Positions 10,451 through 21,299 of a DNA stretch of 64,000 bases are shown in pieces. Each line of letters begins with the position of its first letter. The stretch's first letter is position 1. Made by a program: the position numbers and the translations under genes. Source of the DNA: Lycocorax pyrrhopterus obiensis (taxonomy: Eukaryota > Chordata > Aves > Passeriformes > Paradisaeidae); NCBI GenBank assembly GCA_014706295.1, contig JACSVZ010000003.1, positions 204,473 through 268,472 of the forward strand, written 5' to 3'. A model generated the notes under the pieces. It saw only the letters and a program-made list of their open reading frames with translations. It had not been told where the DNA came from and searched no databases.

Positions 10451-11764
10451 AAGGCTGTTCTCTTCTCACTGCCCTCCCCACTGGCAATTAGCAGCCTCCA
10501 ATCACACGAACAGCACCGCTGCCTGTTGAGGTAATTACTGCCTAACGAGGCAGAGGCAGCTCGGTCAGATCCCAGCTTCCAGCTCGGGTCTGGCTGGAGG
10601 AGAGAGTTCAGGGATGCTCAGCACAAGTTTGGGCTGCAGAGCAGGAAGGCATTGGGCTTTTGCCTCCAGCTTGGGAAAGGTGGAAGGGGTCAGACTCAGG
10701 ATGCACGTCCTCCTCCAAGCCAGTGCTGAGATGTTTCCGTTCCTAGCTCACCCCAGTTCCCAGGGACAGCCCAGCTCCTGCTCCCCTTCCTCCAGCAGTT
10801 CCCTGTGCCTGGCAGCACCTCCCTGTTTTGAACCCATGAGCCAAGTCAGGGGCAGGAGGAGGTTTGAATCCCCCAAACTGCTCGAGCTCACTCCTCACCC
10901 TTCCTTGGCCACCCCTTGTACAAAAGTCCATCTCCCTGGGGAAGCTGAGATCGGGATAAGGTGGGAGAGGGACAAGGGACAATCCCCACCCTTTTACTTT
11001 GGATTCAAATCTTAAAACTCATTTCACAACATGAGCTCCTGGGAAGATGCTGCCCAAGACCAAAGGTTTTTAACCAAATCTGCCTTGGGAATGCTGATGG
11101 GAAAAGTCGTTTGACCCCATGCAATCACCTCTTGCTGAGTTTTTTTTCCCTGGATTTTTCCCCTTCTGGATTATCGTGCTGGGGCAGTGGGAGCTGTGGA
11201 CAGAGGAGCCTCCTCAGCCCCTGCCATGCAGGGCTGCCTACACCACAGGGGGATGGAGCAGGCGGGAGCGAAGTGCTGCATTTCGGCTTTTATAGACTAT
11301 TACTGATAATGGAGAAGAACAAAAATGCTTTAAAATAAAGCACTCGAGGGTGTCAGCCTAAGTGTTAAATAGGCTTCTGCTAAAATGCTGCTTCCACTGA
11401 AAAACCTTCCTGATTTGGATTGGAGGCATGACCCTGCTTGGGAGAAAGCTGGAGCTTTGATAAAGCCAGGGGGACAGACAGCACCATCCCGGGAATAGGG
11501 CTCTTGTGCTTCTCCTGTGGTGTGGGATTGCTCCCACCTGGGATTCAGGATGCTCCTTGCTCAGCTCGCTCCCACCCATGCAGAGGTGCCTCAGGAGGGC
11601 ACCCGGTCCCCTAAATTTTAGGCTTCCCATCTCTGTGAGGAGCAGCGCTGCCCCTGCAAAACACACAGAGCATTTTGCTGTGCTAATGGGCAGCACAACG
11701 CCTAATGTGTAAACTTTTACTGCTCTGGAGAGTAAACAGAGAGTTTGGGGAGCAGACACTTCCC

Positions 11765-11925
11765 ATTAAGACACAGTAATGAAACGTGAAAGTGTTTTAG
11801 TGTGCTGTAATTTTATATATTTTTGAGCACAGCTGCAGTGCTGTTCCATTTGTGGCTAATTTAAGCACAATTAAACCAGGCTAAATTACAGCCAAGTACG
11901 CCATAGGAACTGATGTGACAAGGGG
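11765..11925. promoter_or_regulatory. candidate conserved non-coding element
   Basis: An AT-rich island with ACAGTAATG, CTGTAATTTTATATA, GGCTAATTTAAGC, CACAATTAAACC and CTAAATTAC between GC-rich flanks. The dense ATTA/TAAT homeodomain cores suggest an enhancer; unproven. Confidence 0.35.
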
Positions 11926-13200
11926 TGCGTCCAGGGGCCCTAAATCTTGCTGACCTTGCTGTCACCGTTCGGGCTGGTTTGCAAGCTGGGTCAAGAACTG
12001 ACAGCTCCTGGAGCTCACCCAAATGTCACAGCAGATCCCTGAGGACAATGGGATCTTCCAGCCAGGGTGGGGCAAGTGCCCCACACCTCCCACGGGCTCC
12101 AGAGCTGTTGGAGGTATCTGGGTGTGCCTGGCTCTTGGAAAGGTCCTCTTCCCTGTTGGCTGTTGGGAGCTTGGATGAGCCCAGGGCTGTGGCAAACCCT
12201 TCCTGCTTGGCCAGAGACCCCCACTCCCCCTTGCAGCAGCCCTGATGTCCTTCCTGGGACACCTCCTCAGCCCCTAATTACCTGGCGAATGCTGAGGCTG
12301 CATCCCACACATCACCCCACCTGCCTCCTGGGGAGGCTGATTCATCTCAGAAAAAAAACCCCTAATTTTTCTGGAGAATGAAGGAGCTGGTGGGACTTTG
12401 TTCTTCCTTTTGGGTAAAGGAGGAATAGAATACCTGGAGGCTGGGTTGTGCCTGCTGGTATCACCTCCTCAGCATCCTGAGCTGGGTTGGTGGCTGCACT
12501 GCTGAGTCCTGGCTCCCTTCAGCAAGGAGGGAGTCCTACAGCCTTGGGTCCTGCATGGTTTAGGGTGCATAGCCTGTTGTCAGCAGTTTGGGGGTGGTTT
12601 TTACTGCTCTGGTTAGCTGCGGATTGGCTGGCCTTGCTCCAGTGAGGATTGCTCCGAGGGTTTCAAAAGCACCTGCAGCCCCCAGCACAGGGAACTGCTG
12701 GCTTTCCCAAGGGCTTTTCTTGTTGATTAAGGCAATTGCAGTGAATCCCCTGTGGCCACTGGTTTCCAGCTGAACCAGGTTAGATCCAATTCAGCTCAGG
12801 GACAGCAGGGCTGACATCCTCCCACAGCCTTTAGGGATGCTCCTTGTGCCTAGAGGCACCATGCCCCTACAGATCTGTCCCCCACCTTTCCTCCAGGCCG
12901 ACGGGCACCAGGCGTGGCACAGGAACAGCAGGGTAGGGTCCAGCACGACCAGGATTGTCCTACTCAGCCTTGCTGCAAGACTCACATTCCACTTTCACCT
13001 CCCTCCGTGCTTCTGCCCAAAACCTGGGGTGGAGGCAGCACCACCCACTGCCCCTCCGACAGCCAGGGGTGATGGGGAAGGTGACTCCGTGCCCCACCTG
13101 CCGTAACACCCACACGGCTCCTCCTCTGGGTCCCTTCGGCTGACAGCAGAACCCATCCACAGCCCCCTCTGCTCCTGCTGCCTCTTACAAGTCCCGTTAA
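11926..13200. other. intergenic, nothing specific recognised
   Basis: GC-rich unique sequence. No repeat, exon or strong motif cluster was seen apart from isolated half-matches discussed among the rejected items. Confidence 0.5.
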
Positions 13201-13480
13201 CCAGGCCACGCCTCATCAACTCCAATTAGCGGACAGGTCGTTTCCCTGAGCCATCAGCCAGCTCCGTCGCCCGCGGCCGGGTGAGCGCTGCCTCGGCATT
13301 CCCTGGTGCTGCTGGTCCAGCGCCCGGCAGGCACGGATCCCATGAATCCCACCGCTGGAGGAAGCTGCAGCCGGGGCCAAACCTCCCCAGTGCGGCCGCC
13401 AGCTCCGCTCTAATTAATCCAATTACAACACTGCGTTGGCGGCGCAACCGGTGGATTAATTGCGGTTCGTTCCAGGTAGA
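13200..13480. promoter_or_regulatory. candidate element: CpG-rich patch plus paired TAATCC sites
   Basis: CpG-rich DNA (CGTCGCCCGCGGCCGG near 13,265) runs into an AT motif cluster (CTAATTAATCCAATTAC, then GGATTAATTGCGG). AATTAATCC at 13412-13420 and GGATTAATT at 13453-13461 form a perfect 9-bp inverted pair. TAATCC is the K50 (OTX/PITX/bicoid-class) homeodomain core. Confidence 0.4.
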
Positions 13481-13716
13481 TGGAGGCGGAAACACTCAGG
13501 CTTCTTGTTTGCTGTTAACTGTGCAAAGCCTAGGCTCAAAGCAGCTGGGAAGGAAGGAATCCTGCCACCAGCATCATCTTCATTGGGACAGCGAGGAGCT
13601 GGGTGCCTGCAGAGCCCTCGCATCGCTCCCAGAAACAAATCCTTGCCTGAGACTAAAAAAACCAAAGATTAGGGGAACGACGCTGGGAGCAGGAGTACAA
13701 AGTAAAAGGCTGCTTG

Positions 13717-13756
13717 CTCTCTCTCTCACACACACACACACATATATATGTATATT
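13717..13756 (+). repeat. compound microsatellite (CT)n(CA)n(TA)n
   Basis: CT dinucleotides pass into CA and then TA/TGTATA repeats over about 40 bases. Likely length-polymorphic. Confidence 0.9.
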
Positions 13757-13839
13757 CAATAGAATAAAAAGGAGAGTATTGGAAACAACTAATTGTTCAG
13801 ACGGTCAAAGAGATGAAAGTGTCAGAGGTAAACAGATGC

Positions 13840-13965
13840 CAGTCACGATTCAGTGCTCATTAAGGCAGGAGAAGGATTCATTTCATATGCATGATTAACT
13901 CCTGGCCACTGATGATTTACACAGCAGATGATCAAAGGAGAATTAATTATTGCACAAATCGGGCT
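13840..13965. promoter_or_regulatory. candidate conserved non-coding element with POU-like site
   Basis: Contains GTGCTCATTAAGGCAGG, CATATGCATGATTAAC (POU/octamer-like at 13885-13898), TGATGATTTAC, GATCAAAGG (TCF/LEF-like) and GAATTAATTATTG. This is a dense developmental-factor motif cluster with no open frame. Confidence 0.4.
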
Positions 13966-14265
13966 GCTGCCAGCCCCGGTCCCTGACGCCACTGCTGATG
14001 GCACAGCCCGTGGCCCCCAAAACCAGGATGGCCCTGGCCACCGCTGCCCCAGGCCATGCCTGGACCCAGCCGTGAGCTGTTTGCCCTCACAGCTCTCAAC
14101 CCATCCACCCCCCATCACTGCCCAGCACCCCGAGAATCCTGGGCTGCCCCACCAGGCACCGTCAGCATCACTGTGAACATCGGAGGGTTTCCAGCTCACC
14201 AACACCCAGCCCAATCATCCCCTCCCCGTTAGCAGTAATTTACCCAGGGAAGGTGTCTCTCCACT

Positions 14266-14425
14266 TGACACCTTTTTTTTCCCTTGTGACTGAGTCCCTC
14301 TCTGTCACAAATCCAAGATGTAATTAAAGGATGGAACTCCACTCCCTTCACCTGATTTATTTTTTAATACCGTCTCCTTTTGATCTCGTTTCTCTCTTAA
14401 TTAAATTACGAGCTGTGAATCAACA
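14266..14425. promoter_or_regulatory. candidate conserved non-coding element
   Basis: An AT-rich island (GATGTAATTAAAGGATGG, TGATTTATTTTTTAATACC, TCTTAATTAAATTACGAG) between GC-rich flanks. The call rests on motif density alone. Confidence 0.3.
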
Positions 14426-15115
14426 CCACTACCAAAGCTGCTCTGCCTCACTCACTTCCCTCCTCCAAGAAGGAAATAGTATCTCCAAATCCTGAGGCCG
14501 GGGAATCACCGAGAGTTACAGGAAACAGCAGCTCTGCTCGTGCTGGGATTTCATGAGGAGCACAGGGGCTGCATCCTGGTGGGCTTATGGAGAGGAAACA
14601 TGAACCCCCCAGAACCAGGTGTGGAGCAGGGAGAGATGCTGTGGGATGATTTTGCAGCCACTTTTGTCCCTGGCAGGTGATGGAGGACATGGGGCAGCTG
14701 GGAGAGGCATCACTCTCCTACCCGTGTCCAGTCTCAGGGGTGGGAAAACCTGCTGGAAATAACACCTGGGCTCTGCTGGCATGGTCCATCTTTGGGAACA
14801 ATGCGTTGCGAGTCTACAAAGGCCCTGCAGCACTCACCAGCTCCGGGATCTCAGCCCACCCTTGAGTATCCCTGGCATGTGTGGTGCTTGTCCCGGCATC
14901 CCTCCTGCACCCCCGTGCCCTCCAGGCCTGCTTCTCCTGCACTTCCCCTCCCAGCTCTGAGGCCACCACGAAGGGACAATCGGATGTCAGCCACCTGAGC
15001 CGGCAGAGCCCTCGCCCACCGCGGGCACCCGGCACGGCCGGCGCGCATCCCTGCGGCTGCAGGAGGGGCAGGGAAGCCGTGTGTCCCCGGGACTGGGACG
15101 GGACAATAACTATCA
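14426..15115. other. intergenic, nothing specific recognised
   Basis: GC-rich with a CpG cluster near 15,000-15,060. No gene or repeat was recognised. Confidence 0.5.
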
Positions 15116-15510
15116 CCGTGCAGTCTGGGTGGTGACAGAGCTTTTAATGACGGATAATGGTGGTTTGCATTTAAATGCACCGCACTGTTTACTCATGACT
15201 GCAGCAACACCGGGACAGGAGGAATAAATCAGGGAGGGCTCCCAGGAGCCTCATCCCACTGGAAGCATCTCCTGCGGACACCCCAGAGTGAGGGCAGGGG
15301 AGGCAGCAGAGACACCTCTGCCTCATCCCCTCACTGAGTGCAAATGAGCCTGATGCCAATTTAATGAACTGCTGATGACTATCGCCTTTATTTTTAAATC
15401 TGAATTCCCGCAGGAGTCACCTTCAGCAGGGAAGCAGCCTTTCCCCAGCGACGGGAGCGTGGATTGATTGCCTGTATCTGATTAGCAATTACACTCGGCG
15501 CACTTCAGTG
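15116..15510. promoter_or_regulatory. candidate conserved non-coding elements (two adjacent islands)
   Basis: Island one (15,130-15,230) holds CTTTTAATGACGGATAATGG and TGCATTTAAATGCA, an AT palindrome. Island two (15,345-15,510) holds GCAAATGAGC, CCAATTTAATGAAC, GATTGATTGCC and GATTAGCAATTAC. Both look like homeodomain/POU enhancer sequence; untested. Confidence 0.35.
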
Positions 15511-15779
15511 GTAAATACCAGCACCCTGGGCTGGGCAGGAGGTGATGGCAGATTGTGGGGTCCCGGGGGAGAGGGCTGAGGGGCCGGGAGCCTGCAGGGC
15601 TGGGACCCTGGGCTCGGTGCCTGCACAGTGCAGAGCCGGGGGCCACAGGCACCTCCCGGCTGGAGGGGACAGTCCCTCGCATGGTTTGCTACCCAAAGAT
15701 TGTGGAGGCTCCGTGTGGTGGGCTGAGCTCACCACCTTTCTCTCCCCCCAGGATAACTCTCTCCTGCTGCTGCCGAGCT
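15511..15779. other. intergenic, nothing specific recognised
   Basis: GC-rich spacer between two element-like islands, with no motif cluster. Confidence 0.5.
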
Positions 15780-15975
15780 GGTACTTACAGGCATTTATGA
15801 ATTGTGCCTTTAATACGGCACCAGAATATTTGCCCCATAAATTCTAAAGATCAGATTTATGGATGAGCTATTACTGACATTACAGACTATTAATAAATCG
15901 GTTAAACCTACAGAGAAGAGTGTATTCCCCAATTTTACGATGGCACAATAAGCATATAAAAAGGCCCATAAGGCA
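15780..15975. promoter_or_regulatory. candidate conserved non-coding element
   Basis: About 195 bases of continuous AT-rich, low-repeat sequence with sharp GC-rich borders. It contains GGCATTTATGAATTGTG, CCCATAAATTC, GACTATTAATAAATCGG, CCAATTTTACGATGG and GGCACAATAAGC. Texture and boundary sharpness are typical of an ultraconserved-type developmental enhancer; untested. Confidence 0.4.
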
Positions 15976-18884
15976 GCACAGCAGCTGGGGGTGGTGATGC
16001 CTGGCCACCGTGGCAGAGGGGCCATGTGCTGTGTCCCCCGGGCCACCTGCCCTGCCCTGGAAGCCACAAGCCATCCTTCTCGGTGGGGCTGTAGGATGCC
16101 CGGGGCTGAGTGAGCAGCCTGCCAGCTCCTGCAGCGAAGCCAGGGATCCCAGCACATCCCCATTTCCCTGGATGCAGAGGTGCCCCAGGGGAAGCAGAGT
16201 CAGTGCCGAGGCACTCGGGAGGGTGGAAGGGACACAGAGGACGCTGCTCTGTGACCACGCTGCCTCCTCTGCTCAGGAGAGGAGCTATTTGCAGAACCGT
16301 CTGCTCTGAGTGCGCAGCTATTTCTGGGAGAGGCTTCATTGAGAAATGCCATCTGGAGAAAGGCGGCAGCAGAGCCGCAGCTCCAGGATCTGGTGGGTTC
16401 CCAGGGAAAACGTGGAGTCTCTCCTCATTCCCAGCCACATCAATTGGCTGGATAGTGGGATGCTTTGCCCCCAGTTCAGAGCCAGTGAAACCTGGTGGTT
16501 TTATCCTCACTCCCACCCTTGGCAGGGCTGTTCCCAGTCTGGGGAGATGCTCAACCTTCCCACGTGATGCCTAAGATTTAGGCAGACAAGACCTGGAGAC
16601 ACCCTAAGACCAGATCCTGGTGCCATCATGAGTGATAGGAAATGTGGGATGGAGGGCTTGAGCCCAGCACCAGCTCCTGAAATGGGGGTACCATGTGAGA
16701 CCCTCTTCCTGAAGAAAAAGGGGCTGAGGAGAGCAGTGGCAGGAGGAAGATCCCACTGCTGGGATGCCTAGCCAAGGCATGGGGCTGAAAGCCAGTGGGC
16801 TGGGAGCTGGTGGGCTGGCAGTGAGCCCACATCCAGCCTGTGCCCCCCAGTGCCACCAAGCATGAGGAGCCCCCCATGAGAGTCGGGACATCGCCCCAGG
16901 AGCACAGGGGGAGATAAACAAAAAAAATGCAGTATTTTCTTCCACCACCAAGTTTCCATCAGTGCTGGCTGGCTGGGTTTGATTAAACCTCTCATTTATT
17001 ACATTTTGCAATATAGTTTTGCTACCAGATTAAACGCACATAAAACCCACACAAAGAGTCCCAGCACATCCAGTCCCCAGAGCCAGCACAAGCCACGGCA
17101 GGATGGGCCGGGGGAGGACAGTGGTACTTTGGGGTACCTCACCATCCCCTCCCAGAGTCCCCCAGGCTGCCAGCCCCTCCACCAGCTTTTCTCCAGCCGA
17201 GAATGCAGCCTTGTGTGGGTGGATTCCCTGGGGATTGCAGGCACGGGGGATCCATGCAGCTGAGAAAGGGCCGGTGGAGCACTGCAGATGCTCCTCCAGC
17301 GCTGGGCTCACCAGGACACATCACCTGGTGAAGGGACACCCATGGGTATGGCCACTCAGCCCTGATTTGTCCCTGTCACTGAGCTGGACCATCCCCTGGG
17401 ACAGCAGGTCTCTATGGTGATGCAATCCCATCCCTGATCCAACCCTGGCAGCTGCTGAGGAGGAAGTCCTAATGTTCAGAACCATCTCCATGGGGCCTGT
17501 TCCACCACGCAGGTGCAAGGTGGCTGCCCCAGCAGGCTCTCAGCTCTCTGCCTGCTGCCCTTGGAGGAGCTGGCTGTTCAAACTGCACTCAAGCACTGCA
17601 GCTGCCGGGCTGTGCAGCATCTCCGTGACACCGGCCCCGCTCCCAAGCACTTGAAAAGCCTCTGTGTAAAAGAAATTAATAACAAAGTGAATTGCACTCG
17701 AATGCAGCTTCTGCAGAGATAAAGCAGTGGCAGGGGAGCGGTGGTGTGTGAGGGAGGAGTTTAACCTCCCCTCCCTACGCCCCCAGGCAGTGATGGATGA
17801 TGACATTATCACAAAACCACGTCAGATTAAGACCAAAACAAGGTGAGATCCACTAGGCTTTCTGCTGGGGTCCTCACCGGCGGGAATGGGTGTCAGAAGG
17901 CTGACAGCAAATGTCAAATGATTGCTTCCTAAGCAGGCTGAGCTTCCTTCCCAGGATAGTGGTTGGAAGCTGGGAGGGCTGGAGATGCCTCCTGACACCG
18001 GTGGGGTTCTGGCTGGGTCTCACCCAGCAGCCAGCAATCAATGCTCCCCCCAAGCCAGCTGCCTCCAGCTCTAAGCTGGGCTGGGGGTGTTTGTTTGTTT
18101 TGTGATGGACAGAGTTTGGGAAAACTGCATCATAAAAGCTGTATGGCCTCGTCTGGAGGCTATGGGGTTTTCACCCCCAGCCTTTGCCAAATCAGTGCAG
18201 CAGCAGATCAACCCACCACGGAGCTGCCCTCAATCCTGACGAACATGGAGAATGGAAAAATGTATTTTAAAAAGATGCAGGTTTGCAAGGGCACAACTCA
18301 CTCTGTGCACCATGAGCAGGAATGAGAGGCTGGCACAGAGAAGGAGCATCTTCCACAAACTACAAGTCCTGAGGGGGACACAGTTTTTTCCCAGTTTTCA
18401 GCTGGAGTTTTCAGGGAGCAGAATCTGCAAAGTATCCCTGGCTGGGGAAGCAGCAGCCATCGGGGCCTCGGCGCCACAGCTCCATCATCAGCAGTGATTA
18501 ATGAGACGTCGTAGCTGTCCTTCAGCACCAGGAGATATTAGGGAAAACGGCTGCGGGAGAAAGAAAGGGCTGGGCTGGTAGCTCCAAACCTCACAGACCC
18601 ACCCAGAGGCTCCTGTTGGTGTCTGATTGTTGGGACAGGGAGTGTCCCATCCCCAGGCAGTGTCACGCTGGCTGGCATCCCTCCCCAAGCACCATTGTGC
18701 TCCTGATTCCCAAGGGGATTTGTCTTGCAGGGCCCCTGCAGGTGCTGGCAGGAGAGGGAGTCAGGGGCCATTCCAGCCTGTCAGGGCAGAGCAACTTAAT
18801 GTCATTCAGAGCTAGGATCTCACCTCCAAATCCCTCCTTCTTTGACAAGAGCAAAAACCATCCACTCAAATCTTCAAACAGCAG
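15976..18884. other. intergenic, mostly featureless
   Basis: GC-rich unique DNA. Two small AT islands could be regulatory: 16,975-17,050 (TTTATTACATTTTGCAATATAG, split here as TTTATTACA and TTTTGCAATATAG) and 17,650-17,720 (GAAATTAATAACAAAGTG, which contains AACAAAG, SOX-like). No exon or transposon was recognised. Confidence 0.5.
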
Positions 18885-18985
18885 TTCAAAGCCTTTACAT
18901 CACTCTCAAGATTAATTAGCAGCTAAATAATAATCCAGGATAAGTCTTATCAAGGCATAAGAACCACGACATGGTCAGTCAGTGA
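18885..18985. promoter_or_regulatory. candidate element with palindromic GATA pair
   Basis: Contains AAGATTAATTAGCAGC, CTAAATAATAATCC and the 13-bp palindrome GATAAG-T-CTTATC at 18939-18951. Two GATA cores in inverted repeat are a recognised high-affinity double-finger GATA arrangement. Confidence 0.45.
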
Positions 18986-19650
18986 CGTGTAGGATCCAAG
19001 GCAGGAGAAAGTTTCATGTTCCTGGTTAAATCCAACATCTCCCAGGAAAATGCAGCCTTTTCCCATAACAAACAGCTGTGTCAAGAGTCAATCCTCAGCA
19101 GAGGAACATTTTAAAGCAAACTCACCTGGGGCAGAGGGTCTGTCTGCTTCATTGCCTTAACCTCAGGCAGGGCAGCAGCAGAGCTCTGGTCATTGTGGGC
19201 CAACCCAAATTCCCACCAGTGGGTTGGAGGACAGATTATGGTGGGTCAGAGCTGCAGGGTCAGGCAGGTCCTGGGGCAGGAGGCTCAGCAGAGGCATGGG
19301 CATGGCCTGAGGATGGACATTAAATAGTCAGACCTGGGATATCCTCACATGCAAGCAGTGGCAAGAGGAGAAAGGACTGCTATTCTCTCATCCTGATCTG
19401 GGCACTGAGCCCAGGGACCTCTGCCACGGCCCAGAATGATGCCGTTCCTGCTCTCAACTCCCACGTGATGCTCACATCCCACTCCAGAGGCCATTACTGC
19501 AGGGTACAGCCCAAACCACAAGTGGAAGCCCATACCCCCACCAGCCTGGGAGTGCCATTCCTTTCCTACCAAGCTCCCTTTTCCCAGGCACCTCTGAATT
19601 CTAGGAAGAATAAATAAATAAATACATATGTACATACATACATAAATGCA

Positions 19651-19681
<31 letters not shown>

Positions 19682-20505
19682 AACCACCCTCTGCAGCAAG
19701 CTGGCTGCACCAGAACATTTATTTCATACAATGCATCATTTATTTCCAATTATCGTGGTGCTTTCCCCCCACCCACTCCTCCCTGCGCATCTTGCTGGTG
19801 GAAAGTTTGCAGAGTTGCAAAAGAGCCTTGGCAGGAGCAGCAGCTCCACAGGAGGGACAGACAGGATGGGGAGAGCACTGGCACCTCTCGCAGGGACCAG
19901 GAGGAGGCTGGCAGCCCGGCGGGAGCAGGGGAGGAGGGACACCTCGGGGCTGGGGTCAGACAAGGAGAGGTGTCCCGGCTGTCAGCTCACCTCTGGATTA
20001 ACGCGGGAGGAGGTGACAGCAGCGAGCAGAGCAGAGGCGGTGACAGGGAGGCGGCGGGGGAGGGCACAAAGAGGGATGCGAGCAGCGCTAGGGGCGTCTC
20101 CTTCCTCCACTGTCACCCTCCCAGTCCCGGCCTTCTCTCCCTTCCCCTCTCCTCCAGGGACTTGTTCTCAATGCCTGGGTGAACCAGAGCTTGGGGTTGA
20201 AGCCAAGTCAACCTTTGGCTCACAGGAGACATCCAGCCCTGACCTCTGGGACGCAGCTGGAGATGCAGCTTCCAGAGCACCCCAGATGGCTGAAAACCTG
20301 CAGACCTCCAGGGGCCAGGCTGCCCCTGAGGCCGGGGTTCTTGTGTGACACCCTGTGCCACATCCCCATCCCACAGGAGATGCTGAGCTGTGACCCAGGC
20401 AGGGAATTCAGTGTCTTCACCCCACACTTTGCACATCAAGCAGCTTTTTTATTCCCAGGTCTACCTCAGCCAAAGCCATTTGAAGATCTCTGACACATCA
20501 TGAAG
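18986..20505. other. intergenic with AAAT microsatellite
   Basis: GC-rich unique DNA interrupted by the tetranucleotide array at 19609-19683; CpG-enriched at about 19,900-20,090. No gene was recognised. Confidence 0.5.
19609..19683 (+). repeat. (TAAA)n / (CATA)n tetranucleotide microsatellite
   Basis: About 75 bases of TAAA units interrupted by a CATA-type segment (TACATACATACATA). Likely polymorphic. The minus-strand open frame across it (LFIYLFIYL...) is a repeat artefact. Confidence 0.95.
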
Positions 20506-20815
20506 GATTTTCTTATGGGGCTCAGCAGACTCTTAAGATTTATATCAAAAAGGCCCAATTTATTGAATTAATGCTGCAGAGCAAAGCCATGGCTGCTTAA
20601 CAACTGGAGTATCAGTATTTTACAGCAACATAACTAATAAGGCCATTAATACAAAGTGGGCTCACTCATGACATTTATATCACTGTAAATCTCGCTCTCA
20701 GCACCGGAATTATTTATGCCATCCCAGGCACTCGAGAAGCGCTGTCATCCTTTATCAGGCTGAAAGATTTGAGCCAAGAAACAACGAATATAAACATAAA
20801 AAGGGAATTAAAAAA
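20506..20815. promoter_or_regulatory. strong candidate conserved non-coding element
   Basis: About 300 bases of AT-rich complex sequence with abrupt GC-rich flanks. It contains AGATTTATATC, CCCAATTTATTGAATTAATG, CAACATAACTAATAAGGCC, CATTAATAC, CATGACATTTATATCACTG and GGAATTATTTATGCC. There are no long open frames and no repeat. It is the longest element-like island near the middle of the SRRM4 upstream interval. Confidence 0.45.
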
Positions 20816-20992
20816 AAGGGAGCTCTAGCAGAGCTGGGACAGGTCCCTGATGCGGAGGTGGGGCTGTCCCTTGCTTCCCAGGGATGAGACCTGGAGGGAC
20901 CTGGAACCCAGCCAGGTCTCTTGAGACTGAACCTGGCTGCAGCTCCCCACATGCACCAGGTGTGCCCTGAGCAAGGAAAACTCAGATGATTT

Positions 20993-21055
20993 TCACAGAA
21001 TCACAGAATGGGTTGGAAAGGACCTTAAGGATCATCTAATTCCAACCCACCACAG
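20993..21055 (-). mobile_element. CR1 LINE 3'-end fragment
   Basis: TCACAGAATCACAGAATGGG, GTTGGAAAGGACCTTAAGG and ATCATCTAATTCCAACCC match the extreme 3' end of avian CR1 in reverse orientation. Only about 60 bases remain, so this is a dead 5'-truncated copy. Confidence 0.92.
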
Positions 21056-21299
21056 GACTGCTTTTGCTTAAGGCCCTGGGTGCATTGGGTGGAGAACACA
21101 GACACCAATCCCACCGTTACAAATTTGAAGCAAGGATCGTGGATGCAGCCAGGAAGACTGAAAACTGCAGAGTGAGGAAGATCTAACCACCACCCCCAAG
21201 AAAAAACCCCAACCATCCCCAGCACTAACCAAGCACCTGGGAAACTGCAAATAGGAAGGAGATGAGGGCAGGGAGGTGGGAGAGCTGAGTAGCCCGACA

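Larger units (their letters stand above)
7346..11764. other. intergenic, GC-rich, mostly featureless
   Basis: Unique GC-rich DNA with a GGA-rich simple repeat (8702-8742) and a CpG-rich patch (about 9,880-10,450). There is an AT-rich stretch near 7,680-7,760 and a short element-like segment at about 10,485-10,580 (GCAATTAGC, GTAATTACTGCC). No exon with both splice sites or a recognisable protein was found. Confidence 0.5.

Noticed and set aside
12790..12810. TTCAGCTCAGGGACAGCAGG resembling RE1
   Set aside because: The half-site spacing is one base short and the left half lacks the CACC core.
18514..18530. GCTGTCC followed by TTCAGCACC, both RE1 half-sites
   Set aside because: The half-sites face the wrong way relative to each other and do not form a known REST arrangement.
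19345..19749. Minus-strand frame rich in FIYLFIYL repeats, resembling a membrane protein
   Set aside because: It is the translation of the TAAA/CATA microsatellite.
20736..20764. Expanded-spacing RE1 candidate (TTCAGCCTG...GACAGCGC on minus)
   Set aside because: The left half matches only 6 of 9 positions and the extra 6-nt spacing makes a chance match likely.
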